NCBI RefSeq assembly: GCF_000689255.1
Contig: NZ_HG964446.1
Coordinates: 3,640,734 to 3,704,733 of the forward strand
DNA: 64,000 nt
DNA from: Mycobacterium triplex
GTDB lineage: Bacteria; Actinomycetota; Actinomycetes; Mycobacteriales; Mycobacteriaceae
Reading direction: 5' to 3'
How positions within the stretch are numbered: position 1 is the first letter of the stretch; every line of letters begins with the position of its first letter. Position numbers and translations under genes: made by a program. Under the pieces are notes generated by a model, which searched no databases, was not told the DNA's origin, and was given only the letters and a program-made list of their open reading frames with translations. Shown here piece by piece: positions 7,135 through 15,834 of the stretch.

Positions 7135-9129
7135 CTAGGTCTGACGGGTGAGGTTGCGGTTCCATTCCATCCAGCCGACGCCGGTGCGGCCGTCCGCGGT
7201 GTCGATGCTGACCCAGGCGCGGGCGAACTCGCTGACCTGCCCGTCGGGCGCGGTCAGCAGCACCGGTGCGTGGCCGTGGATGTCCACCTCGCCGCTGAGC
7301 CCACCCGGTTCCAGGCTCAAGGTCATCCTGAGCGGTAAACCGTTGGTGCCGAAGGATCGTGGGTTGGTCACGGTGTGCAGTTCGGTGACGTGGTGGTCGC
7401 GGTCCTGGATGTAGCCGATGCCGACGGGCGGAACATTCGGGATGTTGATGTCCAACCCGTGCAGGTGCGTGCCGTCGCTCAGGTGCAGCGCGCTCCACAT
7501 CCAGTCCATGGACCACCAGTCGCGCACACCCCATGAGTGATCTCGTTGTCCCGCAACGGAATCCATTCGGTAGGTGGTGCCGCCGACGGTGACGGTTCCC
7601 GTCACCGTGCATGGGATTTCGTAGCGCGTCGTGACCCGGTACTTGTACGGCGTGCCGTCGGTGGTCCACACCAGATTCATCGTCATGTCGACCGGTGTTC
7701 CCGGCTCGCCGCGCAACAGCGCCGACGGGTCCGGATAGGACTGACCTTTCGCCCGCACGTCAACCCGATAGGTCTGCAATGCGGCGCTGGCGGCGTGGCC
7801 GATTTCGAAGGCATCGGTGCGCAATACCCACGGGTCCTCGGGCAGCGGAACGTGGTAGTCCAGCACGGCCACCGTCGGGAGGTCGGGCCCGCACAGCAGC
7901 ACCTGAACCCAGGCGACCTGCTGGTTGGCGACCAGACCGATCCGGAACCAGCCGCCGACTCCCTGTGCCGCATCGACGAAGTCGGCGTACCAGCTCTCAC
8001 TCCACAGCGGTTCGTCGGTCGGGGCATGCGCGAGTTCGTCGTCGTCGGTTGGCCGCAGGGGTTCCGGCGCCACCGCGTTGGGCAGCGTGGCCAGCGCGTC
8101 GGTATCGAGCACATGATCGCAGTGCCGTTGCAGCATCGTCATGAACATCTGGTCGCCGCGCTCGGTCCGTTCCACCAGCATCGAGGAAACGATCGCCATC
8201 ATCACACCGAAAAAGCCTTGGCGGCGAACACCTTCGGTGACATCGGCGAGCGTGATCGGCGCTTGCGGCCCGAGCGCCTCGTGATAGGCCCGCAGCAACA
8301 CGTCGTAGTGCGCCCGGCGATCCTCCGTCGACAGTGCGCAGCCGAGAAAGTAAGCCAGGTCGGTGAACGGCGCACCCCAGGAGACGGTCTGCCAGTCGAC
8401 GACGGTCAACCGGCGGTCGGCTCCGTCGGTGCCGAACAGCATGTTGTCCAGCCGGTAGTCGCCGTGGACGAGGCCCTGGATCTGGTTGCGCTCCGTTTCG
8501 GCGGCCAGATAGGCATCGAACGCGCCCACCAGGCGTTCACACACCATGCGGTGCGCCGGCGCGATCTGGTCGCCGTAGCGGTCGAGGAAGCCGGCGTAGA
8601 GCGGGGCGACCATGGCCTGGTTGAGCGGCGAATCGCGGTTGAGCCACGGCGCTTCGGCCAGCGTCGTGTCGCCGAGCAGCGGGCCGTGCAGCCGCCCCAG
8701 CTCGACAACCCCGATGGTGGCCTGTTCGATTGTGGCCCCGGCGATTTCGTTGCCGACGACCGCCGGGATGGCGTCGCCGAGCAGCAGATCGAACACGCCC
8801 GTCGAGGTGTCGATCGCGGCGTGGTAGCACGGCGCAATTGGACCGCCCAGCCGCGGCGCGATGTCGCCGTAGAAGCGAACTTCACGCTCGTAGAGGCCCA
8901 GCGCCAACCCGGTTTGCCGGCTCACCGGATCGCTGGCCGCGACCTTCAGGACCACCGACTCGGGTCCCGCGCCGGCTTCGGCGTAGGTGAGGCGCACACG
9001 GTAGCACTCGCTCATCTGGCCGGTGCCGATGCGCTCGGTTTCGAAATCGGCGACCTCGCCCGCGCCGAGCGCGGTGGTCAGCCACGAAGCCGTGAGATCA
9101 CTGGGTCGTTCGACTGGCTTTGTCTCCAT
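7135..9129 (-). CDS. Aminoglycoside phosphotransferase-like kinase fused to CrtC/lipocalin-like domain
   Basis: 664 aa, two domains. The N-terminal part (about 1-340) is an APH/EcdO-type small-molecule kinase fold: GTGQMSECYRVRL nucleotide loop, VVLKVA lysine, Brenner motif LVHGDYRLDNMLF and the metal site VVDWQTVSWG. The C-terminal part (about 370-664) is rich in Trp and beta-like (QRDHSWGVRDWWSMDWMWS), resembling the hydroxyneurosporene-synthase (CrtC)/lipocalin-like domain often fused to such kinases in actinobacteria. ATG 9129 is preferred because AGAGG lies 6 nt upstream; ATG 9135 touches it. The substrate is unknown. It ends 5 nt before gluconokinase and 44 nt after lipT, so an lipT-kinase-gluconokinase transcript is likely. 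Confidence 0.82.
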   Translation of the reverse strand: METKPVERPSDLTASWLTTALGAGEVADFETERIGTGQMSECYRVRLTYAEAGAGPESVVLKVAASDPVSRQTGLALGLYEREVRFYGDIAPRLGGPIAPCYHAAIDTSTGVFDLLLGDAIPAVVGNEIAGATIEQATIGVVELGRLHGPLLGDTTLAEAPWLNRDSPLNQAMVAPLYAGFLDRYGDQIAPAHRMVCERLVGAFDAYLAAETERNQIQGLVHGDYRLDNMLFGTDGADRRLTVVDWQTVSWGAPFTDLAYFLGCALSTEDRRAHYDVLLRAYHEALGPQAPITLADVTEGVRRQGFFGVMMAIVSSMLVERTERGDQMFMTMLQRHCDHVLDTDALATLPNAVAPEPLRPTDDDELAHAPTDEPLWSESWYADFVDAAQGVGGWFRIGLVANQQVAWVQVLLCGPDLPTVAVLDYHVPLPEDPWVLRTDAFEIGHAASAALQTYRVDVRAKGQSYPDPSALLRGEPGTPVDMTMNLVWTTDGTPYKYRVTTRYEIPCTVTGTVTVGGTTYRMDSVAGQRDHSWGVRDWWSMDWMWSALHLSDGTHLHGLDINIPNVPPVGIGYIQDRDHHVTELHTVTNPRSFGTNGLPLRMTLSLEPGGLSGEVDIHGHAPVLLTAPDGQVSEFARAWVSIDTADGRTGVGWMEWNRNLTRQT

Positions 9130-9173
9130 TGACATCCTCTGCCGAGTTTTCGCTGACGGTTTAGCGTGCCAGG

Positions 9174-10679
9174 TCACTGCGCCAATGAGAAGCCCGCCCA
9201 GGCCATCCGGCGATGCGGATGCGGATCGAATTCGATGCGGCTCTTGCGGTCGAAGACCATCACCGCGCGATCCTCGACGGTGTAGGCGGGCCAGTCGTCA
9301 CCCGGGACCCCGCTGCGGCTGAACGCTCGCCAACGGCGTTGCACCTGGTTGCTGACCCGAAGCGCGGCGCGCTGATCGGCCGCCGCCGTCAACAACCCGC
9401 CGAGCCGGGTGCGGTAGACATCGAAGACGGCCAGCAATTCGGTGGCGTGGGTCGCGCCCAGGCCCCACCAGCGCAGCATCCGCGGCGCGTAGTCGTAGCG
9501 ATACAGGTAGGTCGGCGCATGGCCGCTGTGCGCCTCGGCGAGCTGCCAGGCCGCCGAGCTGAAGGCGAAATCGCCGCCCAGTTGGATGCACGCCGAGGAC
9601 GACGGATAGCCCGGGTAGGCGGCGGTAATGCGTTCGCGGGCGGCCGGTTCCACGTCGGCCAGCAGCTCTTCGATCATCGATTGATTGGTGGGCAGCATCT
9701 TCAGGAAGCGAGTGAACAACCGGCCTTCTTCGGCGTTGGTTCCGACGATCAGCGGCACCCGCTGCGCTCGACCGTGCGCCATTGCCTCGACGGGGTCTTC
9801 GGGCAGGCAGTCGTCGCCGATCACCGGGCCGATGGGAAAGGCGCCCAGCCGGTTCTTCATACCGTCGTCGATCAGCCGGTGCTGGCTCTCGACGAGTTGG
9901 GCCGCGGACGCCCGCATCAGCGCGTCGGCGGCATCCTCGGGACGCGCGCCGAGCAGGTGGGCGAATCGCGTCGCGAACTGGGCCGAAATCTCCTTCGACC
10001 GCACCAGCCCCGACGCCGGGCTTTCCGAGATCGCCCGCGCGAACAGGCCTTCCGCGGCCGGGACGGCCAATAGCGTGGCGGTGATGCACGCTCCCGCGCT
10101 TTCGCCGAAGATGGTGACGTTGCCGGGATCCCCGCCGAATTCCGCGATGTTCTGCCGAATCCACTGCAATGCCAGCACCAGGTCGCGCAGGTACAGGTTG
10201 CTGTCGATGGTGATGTCGGCGGTGGACAATGACGACAGGTCGAGGCATCCCAACGCACCCAGCCGGTAGTTGACCGACACGTACACGCACCCGCGGCGGG
10301 CCAGTGCGGCGCCGTCGTACAACGGGATCGCCGAACTGCCCATGATGTATCCGCCGCCGTGGATGAAGACCATCACCGGCAGCGGTTCGTCGTGGCCGGC
10401 TTCCGGTGTGACCACGTTGAGGGTGAGGCAGTCCTCGCTCATCGGCTGGTATCGGCCGATACCGAGCATCGTGTAGCGGCGCTGCTGGGGCGCACAGTTG
10501 GTGAATCCGTGGCAATGACGCACACCCGACCAGGGCCGCGCCGGCTGCGGCGCCTTGAAGCGCAGCCGCCCGACCGGCGGCCGGGCGTAGGGAATGGATC
10601 GCCAGCGGTTGACGCCATCGCGGGTGAAGCCTTCGACGATGCCGTCGGCGGTGCGTGCGCGGGTGGTGCGCTCGTGCAT
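9174..10679 (-). CDS. lipT: Type B carboxylesterase/lipase LipT
   Basis: 501-aa serine esterase of the type B (cholinesterase-like) family. The oxyanion loop VFIHGGGYIMGS, the nucleophile elbow TIFGESAGACI and an early SEDCLTLNV disulfide-region motif are present. An acid residue in GTNAEEGRLFTR and a histidine in LGATHATELLAVF are likely triad members. Position next to the pncA region and before lppI matches Rv2045c of M. tuberculosis. The RBS AGGAG (complement at 10686-10690) is intact, but just beyond it an IS110-family element begins, so the native promoter is displaced. Substrate is not inferable. Confidence 0.9.
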   Translation of the reverse strand: MHERTTRARTADGIVEGFTRDGVNRWRSIPYARPPVGRLRFKAPQPARPWSGVRHCHGFTNCAPQQRRYTMLGIGRYQPMSEDCLTLNVVTPEAGHDEPLPVMVFIHGGGYIMGSSAIPLYDGAALARRGCVYVSVNYRLGALGCLDLSSLSTADITIDSNLYLRDLVLALQWIRQNIAEFGGDPGNVTIFGESAGACITATLLAVPAAEGLFARAISESPASGLVRSKEISAQFATRFAHLLGARPEDAADALMRASAAQLVESQHRLIDDGMKNRLGAFPIGPVIGDDCLPEDPVEAMAHGRAQRVPLIVGTNAEEGRLFTRFLKMLPTNQSMIEELLADVEPAARERITAAYPGYPSSSACIQLGGDFAFSSAAWQLAEAHSGHAPTYLYRYDYAPRMLRWWGLGATHATELLAVFDVYRTRLGGLLTAAADQRAALRVSNQVQRRWRAFSRSGVPGDDWPAYTVEDRAVMVFDRKSRIEFDPHPHRRMAWAGFSLAQ

Positions 10680-10690
10680 ACGTTTCTCCT

Positions 10691-11990
10691 ATGTCAAGCC
10701 GCTGCCGGTTGGCAAGGCTGATTGCGGGTTTGGTCGTCGGTGTGGAGGTGGTGGAACACCACGCGGGCCAGGCGGCGTTTGAGGCAGCGCAGGGCCTCGG
10801 TGCTGGAATCTCCGTCGGTCAGTCGCTTGCGGTAGTAGGCCTGGCCGAGTCCGTCGATGCGAATCTGGGTGACCGCGATGCGATGTAGCGCGGCATTGAG
10901 TTGCCGGTTGCCCGAGCGGGTCATGCGCACCCGACCGGCGGTGTTTCCCGACCACACTGGGATCGGTGCCACGCCGCTATGGCGGGCGAAGGCTGCCTCG
11001 CTCTTGAATCGGGTTACGCCGGCGGTTTCGCCGACCAGTTTGGCTGCGGTCAGCTCGCCGCAGCCGGGCATCGCCAACAGTGCCGGAGCGATCGCACGGA
11101 CGCGTTCGCCGATGCGCTTAGCCAAACCGTTGATCATCTCGGTGAGCCGGGTGACGTCGGCCAGCTCATCACGAGCCAATTCGGCCACCAAGCCGGGCAC
11201 GGTGTCCAACCACGCCCGCAGCACGTCGCGGTGCTTAGCCAGATCCAACGAAGCGGCCTTGGGCGCATGGGAAGGATCGAGTTCGTGAACTCGCCACAAC
11301 AGCCGGTTGATCGTCGAGGTTCTCTGTGCCACAAGATCTTCACGCCGATCCACCAACAATTTCAATTCCCGCGATGTCTCGTCATGAGAGGCCACCGGCA
11401 AATCCGGTTCACGTAAGAACGCCCGCGCCACCGCCAACGCGTCGATCGGATCGGACTTACCCCGGGTCCGCGCCGACTTACGGGTCAGCGCCATCAACTT
11501 CGGTGCTACCCGCACCACCTTCTGACCGGTAGTCAACAGGTCGCGCTCCAAACGAGCAGACAGGTGCCGACAATCCTCGATCGCCCAGACCAGCTCCACA
11601 CCGAACTGATCGCGGGCCCACCGCAATGCCCGGCGATGGCCGGCAGTTGTGGCGTCCACGACCTTCTCGCCGAGCTTTCGGCCAACCTCGTCGACGGCGA
11701 CAAACGTGTGGGTGCGCTTGTGGACATCGGCTCCAACAACAACCATGGTGGTTGCCTCCTTCACTGTGAGGTGACGGTTGGGCCGGTCGGCGGACACATC
11801 TCAGTCGGGGGCGGTGCCACGCTCCTATCAAGTCACGCCGGCCGGTCCTTCACACCTGATGCCGACAAAACCCATGAACGCCAACCCGAGGGCGGCAGCG
11901 ACGCTACGAGCCAGACACCAGGTGATCAGGATCCAACCACCGCTCTACGCGGCAACCTCACCCTGACACTGACCTGCGACGGTAACCGAC
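10691..11990 (-). mobile_element. IS110-family insertion sequence between lipT and lppI (outer boundary uncertain)
   Basis: One transposase gene flanked by noncoding DNA. The right end (element orientation) abuts the lipT RBS at about 10690. The left end lies somewhere between 11822 and about 11990. CTCCTAT occurs at 10686-10692 and again at 11822-11828, one possible pair of boundaries, but that would leave only about 80 bp of left end. IS110 elements lack clear terminal inverted repeats, so the ends cannot be fixed by eye. The lipT-side target resembles the RBS-adjacent CATG-N-CNCCTT site known for IS900. Confidence 0.75.
10694..11746 (-). CDS. IS110-family transposase (DEDD recombinase)
   Basis: 350 aa, full length for the family. 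The N-terminal RuvC-like DEDD domain has D7 (VVGADVHK), E57 (WAIEDCR), D99 and D102 (GKSDPIDALA). The C-terminal transposase_20 region carries AMPGCGELTAAKLVGE and ARHSGVAPIPVWSGN, with S266 as the likely catalytic serine. ATG 11746 has AGGAGG 8 nt upstream; a TTG/GTG further up is less likely. The gene appears intact. Transcription runs into lipT (14-nt gap), so it may now drive lipT. Confidence 0.93.
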   Translation of the reverse strand: MVVVGADVHKRTHTFVAVDEVGRKLGEKVVDATTAGHRRALRWARDQFGVELVWAIEDCRHLSARLERDLLTTGQKVVRVAPKLMALTRKSARTRGKSDPIDALAVARAFLREPDLPVASHDETSRELKLLVDRREDLVAQRTSTINRLLWRVHELDPSHAPKAASLDLAKHRDVLRAWLDTVPGLVAELARDELADVTRLTEMINGLAKRIGERVRAIAPALLAMPGCGELTAAKLVGETAGVTRFKSEAAFARHSGVAPIPVWSGNTAGRVRMTRSGNRQLNAALHRIAVTQIRIDGLGQAYYRKRLTDGDSSTEALRCLKRRLARVVFHHLHTDDQTRNQPCQPAAA

Positions 11991-12050
11991 ACTACGTATG
12001 TAGGGCGCGCGGAGCGACTAAATCCGCGGTGTGACGGATAGCCTGGCGGG
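11747..12050. other. Noncoding region between transposase and lppI (IS left end, possible bridge RNA)
   Basis: 304 bp without a credible gene. The part nearest the transposase is the IS110 left end; in the IS110 subgroup that contains IS621 this region encodes the bridge RNA that pairs with target and donor DNA. I cannot fold it reliably by eye. The part near 12050 is presumably the native lppI promoter and contains an imperfect palindrome CTACGTATGTAG (11991-12002). Confidence 0.5.
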
Positions 12051-12710
12051 ATGCGAATGGCCGTGTTGGTCACACTCTCGGTGCTGGTTGCCGGATGCTC
12101 GCACCACGACGGCGGCCAGTCCGCGAACACGACGGCGGTGTCGGGTTACTCCCCGACCACCACGGTCTCGCCGGGCGGTAAACCTCCGGCCGCCGGCGCG
12201 CCGATCTCCGATGTCGTCGCGTGGATCGAGGCTGGTCATCCGGCCGATCCGGCCCGCTACCACACGGTTAGCCGCGACGGCGTCACCACGCAGCTCGGTA
12301 ACGACGTCGCGTTTGCCGTCCCGGCTGCCAAAGTCGCATGCATGACGGATTCCGCCCACACCGGCGGCACCCTGACCTGTCTGGTCGATCTGGCCGATCC
12401 CCCGCCTCGGCCCGACACGGCCTACGGCCAATGGAAAGGCGGATGGGTCACCTTCGACGGGACGAACCTGCAGGTCGGGGCGGCCCGCGCCGACCCGGGT
12501 CCGTTCGTCAACGGCAATGGGGCCGAGTTGGCGGCCGGCGACACGCTGTCCTACGACGACTACCGCTGTCGCGCCGACCAAGCCGGCCTGTTCTGCGTGA
12601 ACTACGCCCGCCAGTCGGCCGCACGGTTCAGCGGCGCCGGCATCCAGCAGTTCGGCTGCCTGCGGTCGGTGCCGCCGCCCGACGGCATCGGAATCGCGTT
12701 CGGCTGCTGA
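12051..12710 (+). CDS. lppI: Lipoprotein LppI
   Basis: 219-aa lipoprotein. A short signal peptide ends in a clear lipobox (VLVAGC), followed by a Thr/Ser/Pro-rich linker. The mature domain has paired cysteines (VACMTD, LTCLVD, YRCRAD, FCVNYA, FGCL, FGC), suggesting disulfides in an exported domain, and contains the conserved WKGGWVTFDG segment. Identification as LppI rests on position after lipT in the conserved order and on its lipoprotein character. Function is unknown. Confidence 0.82.
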   Translation: MRMAVLVTLSVLVAGCSHHDGGQSANTTAVSGYSPTTTVSPGGKPPAAGAPISDVVAWIEAGHPADPARYHTVSRDGVTTQLGNDVAFAVPAAKVACMTDSAHTGGTLTCLVDLADPPPRPDTAYGQWKGGWVTFDGTNLQVGAARADPGPFVNGNGAELAAGDTLSYDDYRCRADQAGLFCVNYARQSAARFSGAGIQQFGCLRSVPPPDGIGIAFGC

Positions 12711-12768
12711 GAGCTTTTTCGCGCGCGGGTGGTGTTCAGTACGTCGGACCAAGACGAGGAGCACAGCT

Positions 12769-13597
12769 ATGCCCACAGCAATTCCGACCGTCGAGCTGGG
12801 TGACGGACTCAACGTCAGACGAGGTCACTCTCGCAACGAAATTCGGCATCGACGGTAATCCGCTGGCCGGGTCACGCGCGTCAAGGGGCGACGCGGCGTA
12901 TGTCGCTCAGTGCATCGACGAGAGCCTGCAGCGGCTCGACACCGACGTCGTCGACCTCTATTACATGCACCGGCGCGACCTCAAGGTGCCGATCGAGGAG
13001 ACGGTCGGCGCGATGGCGGAACTGGTCGCGGCCGGCAAGGTGCGTCACCTCGGATTGTGCGAGGTGACGGCCGACGAGCTGCGCGCGGCGGTCGCCGTAC
13101 ACCCGATCGCCGCCGTGCAAAGCGAATGGTCGGTGTGGAGCCGCGACGTCGAGCGCAACGTCGTAGCGGCAGCCGCCGAACTGGGCGTCGGATTCGTGCC
13201 GTATTCGCCGCTGGGACGCGGATTCCTCACCGGAACGGTCCGCACCGCAGCGGATCTGGCCTCGCCCGCGGACTTCCGGCGCAAGATGCCACGGTTCTCC
13301 GAAAGCGCCCTGGACGCCAATCTCGCGGTCGTCGACATCGTGACATCGATCGCGGCCGAACAACGGGCAAACGGCGCGCAGGTCGCGCTGGCCTGGCTGC
13401 GTCATCGGAGCGAACAGTTGGGCGTCACCAGTGTGCCGATCCCCGGCACCCGGCGGGCAACGAGAGTGGACGAAAACGCCGCCTCACTGAAACTCACCCT
13501 GACCCCAGAACAGTTGGCGGCGCTGGACGCTGCCGGTTCCTCGGTTTCGGGTGACCGCTTCGAAGACCTCAGCTGGGTGTCGGCCGGGCGCGAGTAG
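12769..13597 (+). pseudogene. Aldo/keto reductase with internal deletion and frameshift
   Basis: ATG 12769 (RBS GAGGAG 7 nt upstream) begins a normal AKR N-terminus (MPTAIPTVELGDGLNV), but after about codon 16 the reading frame continues only to a stop near 12858. From about 12817 another frame reads the rest of an AKR: DEVTLATKFGI, DVVDLYYMHRRD, AAVQSEWSVWSRDVE, FVPYSPLGRGFLTG, VPIPGTRR, to the stop at 13597. Compared with a full-length AKR about 60 codons are missing between GLNV and DEVTLATKFG, including the Asp/Tyr active-site segment (DTADMYG in relatives), and the total length is not a multiple of three. An inactive gene is the simplest reading. Confidence 0.88.
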
Positions 13598-13602
13598 CGC
13601 CG

Positions 13603-14565
13603 CTACTGCTCGGCCATCAGCATGGCGAAGAGCTCGGCCATCTCGTCGGCCGGTCCGCCGGGCACCGTGTACCCGGCTTCGTCGCGGATCTGCGCCAGGT
13701 GATCCCGCACCTCCTCGATCGACAGCCCGGGACTGTAGAAGCCTTTGGTCCGCCCGATAAAGAATCGCGAAACATGCCCTGCGCCAGTGGTATAGACCTC
13801 CCCCGTGACCGGGCAATCCCGGTGCGTCAAGAACGCCACCACCGGCGCCACCAACGCGGGATCCAGCTTCTTGAGGTATTGGTTCGTCAGCTCATCCAGC
13901 ACGGCCTGCGCCGCCGCGTCCGCGGGGGGTGCGGCACCATCGATCGAGTGGGTCAGCATCCGCGTGAAGGCGATCGGGGCGACGGCGTTGGCCTTGATGT
14001 TGTGGTCGGCGCCTTCGGCGGCTAGCACACGGGTGAAGCCCAGCAGCCCGGTCTTGGCCGAGCCGTAGTTGCTCATGCCGACGTTGCCCAGCAGCCCGGC
14101 CGCCGAGGTCGTGTTCAGTATTCGCCCATATCCCTGCTCGCGCATGACTTTCCAGGCCGGCCTGGTGACGTGGAACGCGCCCCGCAGATGCACGTCCAGC
14201 AGCGGCTCGAACCGCTCGGCGGTCATGTCCTCGAACGGTGCGTCACCGACGATTCCCGCGTTGTTGATCAGGATGTCCACGCGCCCCCAGGCATCCAGCG
14301 CGGTGTCGATAATCGCCTGTCCGCCTTCGGGACTGGTCACACTGTGACTGTCCGCGACGGCCTCACCGCCCTCGTCGCGAATCTCGAGTGCGGCGGCCTC
14401 CGCCGCTTCGGTGCTCGAGCCGTCCCCGGTCACCGAGCCGCCGATGTCGTTGACGACGACGCGCGCACCACGGGACGCCAGCAACAACGCGTACTGCTGG
14501 CCCAGGCCGCCACCCCCGCCGGTGATGACCGCAACCTGATCGTCGAACCTCAGCTCGTTCGTCAT
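13603..14565 (-). CDS. Short-chain dehydrogenase (17beta-HSD4-like SDR)
   Basis: 320-aa NAD(P)-dependent oxidoreductase. Cofactor loop TGGGGGLGQQYA, VVVNDIGGS with the Asp after beta-2 that favours NAD, NNAG, catalytic Ser (NTTSAAG) and YGSAK (Tyr-x3-Lys). It is longer than classical SDRs, with a 60-residue tail, like the SDR module of multifunctional enzyme 2/HSD17B4-type mycobacterial proteins that oxidise 3-hydroxyacyl-CoA or hydroxysteroids. It lies 7 nt after the second tandem P450, so the operon is P450-P450-SDR. Two relatives occur at 48903 and 61499. Confidence 0.88.
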   Translation of the reverse strand: MTNELRFDDQVAVITGGGGGLGQQYALLLASRGARVVVNDIGGSVTGDGSSTEAAEAAALEIRDEGGEAVADSHSVTSPEGGQAIIDTALDAWGRVDILINNAGIVGDAPFEDMTAERFEPLLDVHLRGAFHVTRPAWKVMREQGYGRILNTTSAAGLLGNVGMSNYGSAKTGLLGFTRVLAAEGADHNIKANAVAPIAFTRMLTHSIDGAAPPADAAAQAVLDELTNQYLKKLDPALVAPVVAFLTHRDCPVTGEVYTTGAGHVSRFFIGRTKGFYSPGLSIEEVRDHLAQIRDEAGYTVPGGPADEMAELFAMLMAEQ

Positions 14566-14572
14566 CGGATCC

Positions 14573-15784
14573 TCACCATCTGACTGGCAGCTCCTTCATG
14601 CCATAAATTTCAGCCTCTTTGAATCTCAATTCCTGTTTACCAACAGCTAGCTTCAGACTGGGCAGGCGTCTGGCCAACGTGGCGAATGCTACTTGCATTT
14701 CAACGCGGGCAAGATTTGCCCCGATGCACTGGTGGGCGCCATAGCCAAATCCCAAATGGCCGCGGGCGCTTCGGTCGACATCGAAAGCCTCGGGATTCTC
14801 CACGAATTCGGCATCCCAATTTCCGGCTGGCAGGTTCATCACGACTCTGTCACCGGCGTTGATCAACTGACCTCCGAGGACGAAGTCTTCCGTCGCCACC
14901 CGATCGACCTGGCTGTGCACGATGGACAGGTAGCGCATCAACTCCTCAACCATGTTCGCGACGAACGCAGCATCGTCGGTCTGCCCGAGTCGCGCGAACA
15001 CCTCCGGATGTTCCAGCAGTGCAACCGTTCCCAGCGAAATCATGTTGGCGCTGGTCTCGTGGCCGGCAACCAGCATGGTTAGCCCGGACATGGTGGCAGT
15101 CTCGCGGTTGATCTGGCCGGTCGCGACTTGCTCGATGACCAAACGACTAAGCAGATCATCACCGGGTTCGCGCGCTTTACGATCCACCAATTCTTCGAGA
15201 TAAGAGAACATCCCAGCGAAGGCCTGGGTCTTTTCCTCCAGGGACGCTCGCACATCCAACGCAGTGGTGGTGTGTTGCTGAAACGGCCCAAGCTCTTCCG
15301 GGGGCACTCCCAACAGCAGCGCAATGACGAGCGACGGGACCGGCAGGCCGAAGTCTCGCACCAGATCAGCCGGTGGTCCCGTCGCGATCATCTCATCGAG
15401 AAAGTGGTCGACCAGTTCCTGAATCCGAGGTCGCATCGCTTCGCAGCGTCGAAAGGTAAAGTCACCGGTCATCATTCGGCGCAGTCGATTGTGTTCAGGG
15501 TCGTCCGTCCGCGCGAACATGACCGGAGCGTTCGCCGCGTCCGATGTCTTCAGGTAATCGGGGAACGTTTGAGCGGACAATCGCGCATCAGTTAACGCGG
15601 CCCTGATGTCGTGGTAACGACTCACCGCCCAACCCGGTCCGCCCTGGTAGATCACCCGTCTCAGCCCGGCATCCTGTCGCCAGTCGGCGAACTCGGCCGG
15701 AGGGTGAAGCGGGCACTGCGCACGGCGTGGGGCCGGTATCACGGGGAGGTCGGTGTCGGAGCAGAAGTCGGAAATTGTTGACAT
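14573..15784 (-). CDS. Cytochrome P450 (second of tandem pair)
   Basis: 403-aa soluble bacterial P450, class I. I-helix oxygen-activation motif AGHETSAN, ExxR in the K-helix (EELMRYL), and heme loop FGYGAHQCIGANLARVE with the axial Cys. ATG 15784 (MSTISDF) has GGGAG 9 nt upstream. It is about 70 percent identical by eye to the P450 just upstream, with the same opening (DLPV.P.PR.AQCPL) and the same end (GMKELPV.W), so it arose by tandem duplication. No ferredoxin or reductase gene is adjacent. The substrate is unknown. Confidence 0.94.
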   Translation of the reverse strand: MSTISDFCSDTDLPVIPAPRRAQCPLHPPAEFADWRQDAGLRRVIYQGGPGWAVSRYHDIRAALTDARLSAQTFPDYLKTSDAANAPVMFARTDDPEHNRLRRMMTGDFTFRRCEAMRPRIQELVDHFLDEMIATGPPADLVRDFGLPVPSLVIALLLGVPPEELGPFQQHTTTALDVRASLEEKTQAFAGMFSYLEELVDRKAREPGDDLLSRLVIEQVATGQINRETATMSGLTMLVAGHETSANMISLGTVALLEHPEVFARLGQTDDAAFVANMVEELMRYLSIVHSQVDRVATEDFVLGGQLINAGDRVVMNLPAGNWDAEFVENPEAFDVDRSARGHLGFGYGAHQCIGANLARVEMQVAFATLARRLPSLKLAVGKQELRFKEAEIYGMKELPVRW

Positions 15785-15834
15785 CAGCGGTGTCTCCCGA
15801 TCATTGACTGTGTATTCCACCACGAGCGCCCGGG

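Noticed and set aside
7537..9132. Long plus-strand frame opposite the phosphotransferase gene
   Set aside because: Arg/His-rich composition typical of an antisense shadow in GC-rich DNA; the minus-strand gene has clear kinase motifs.
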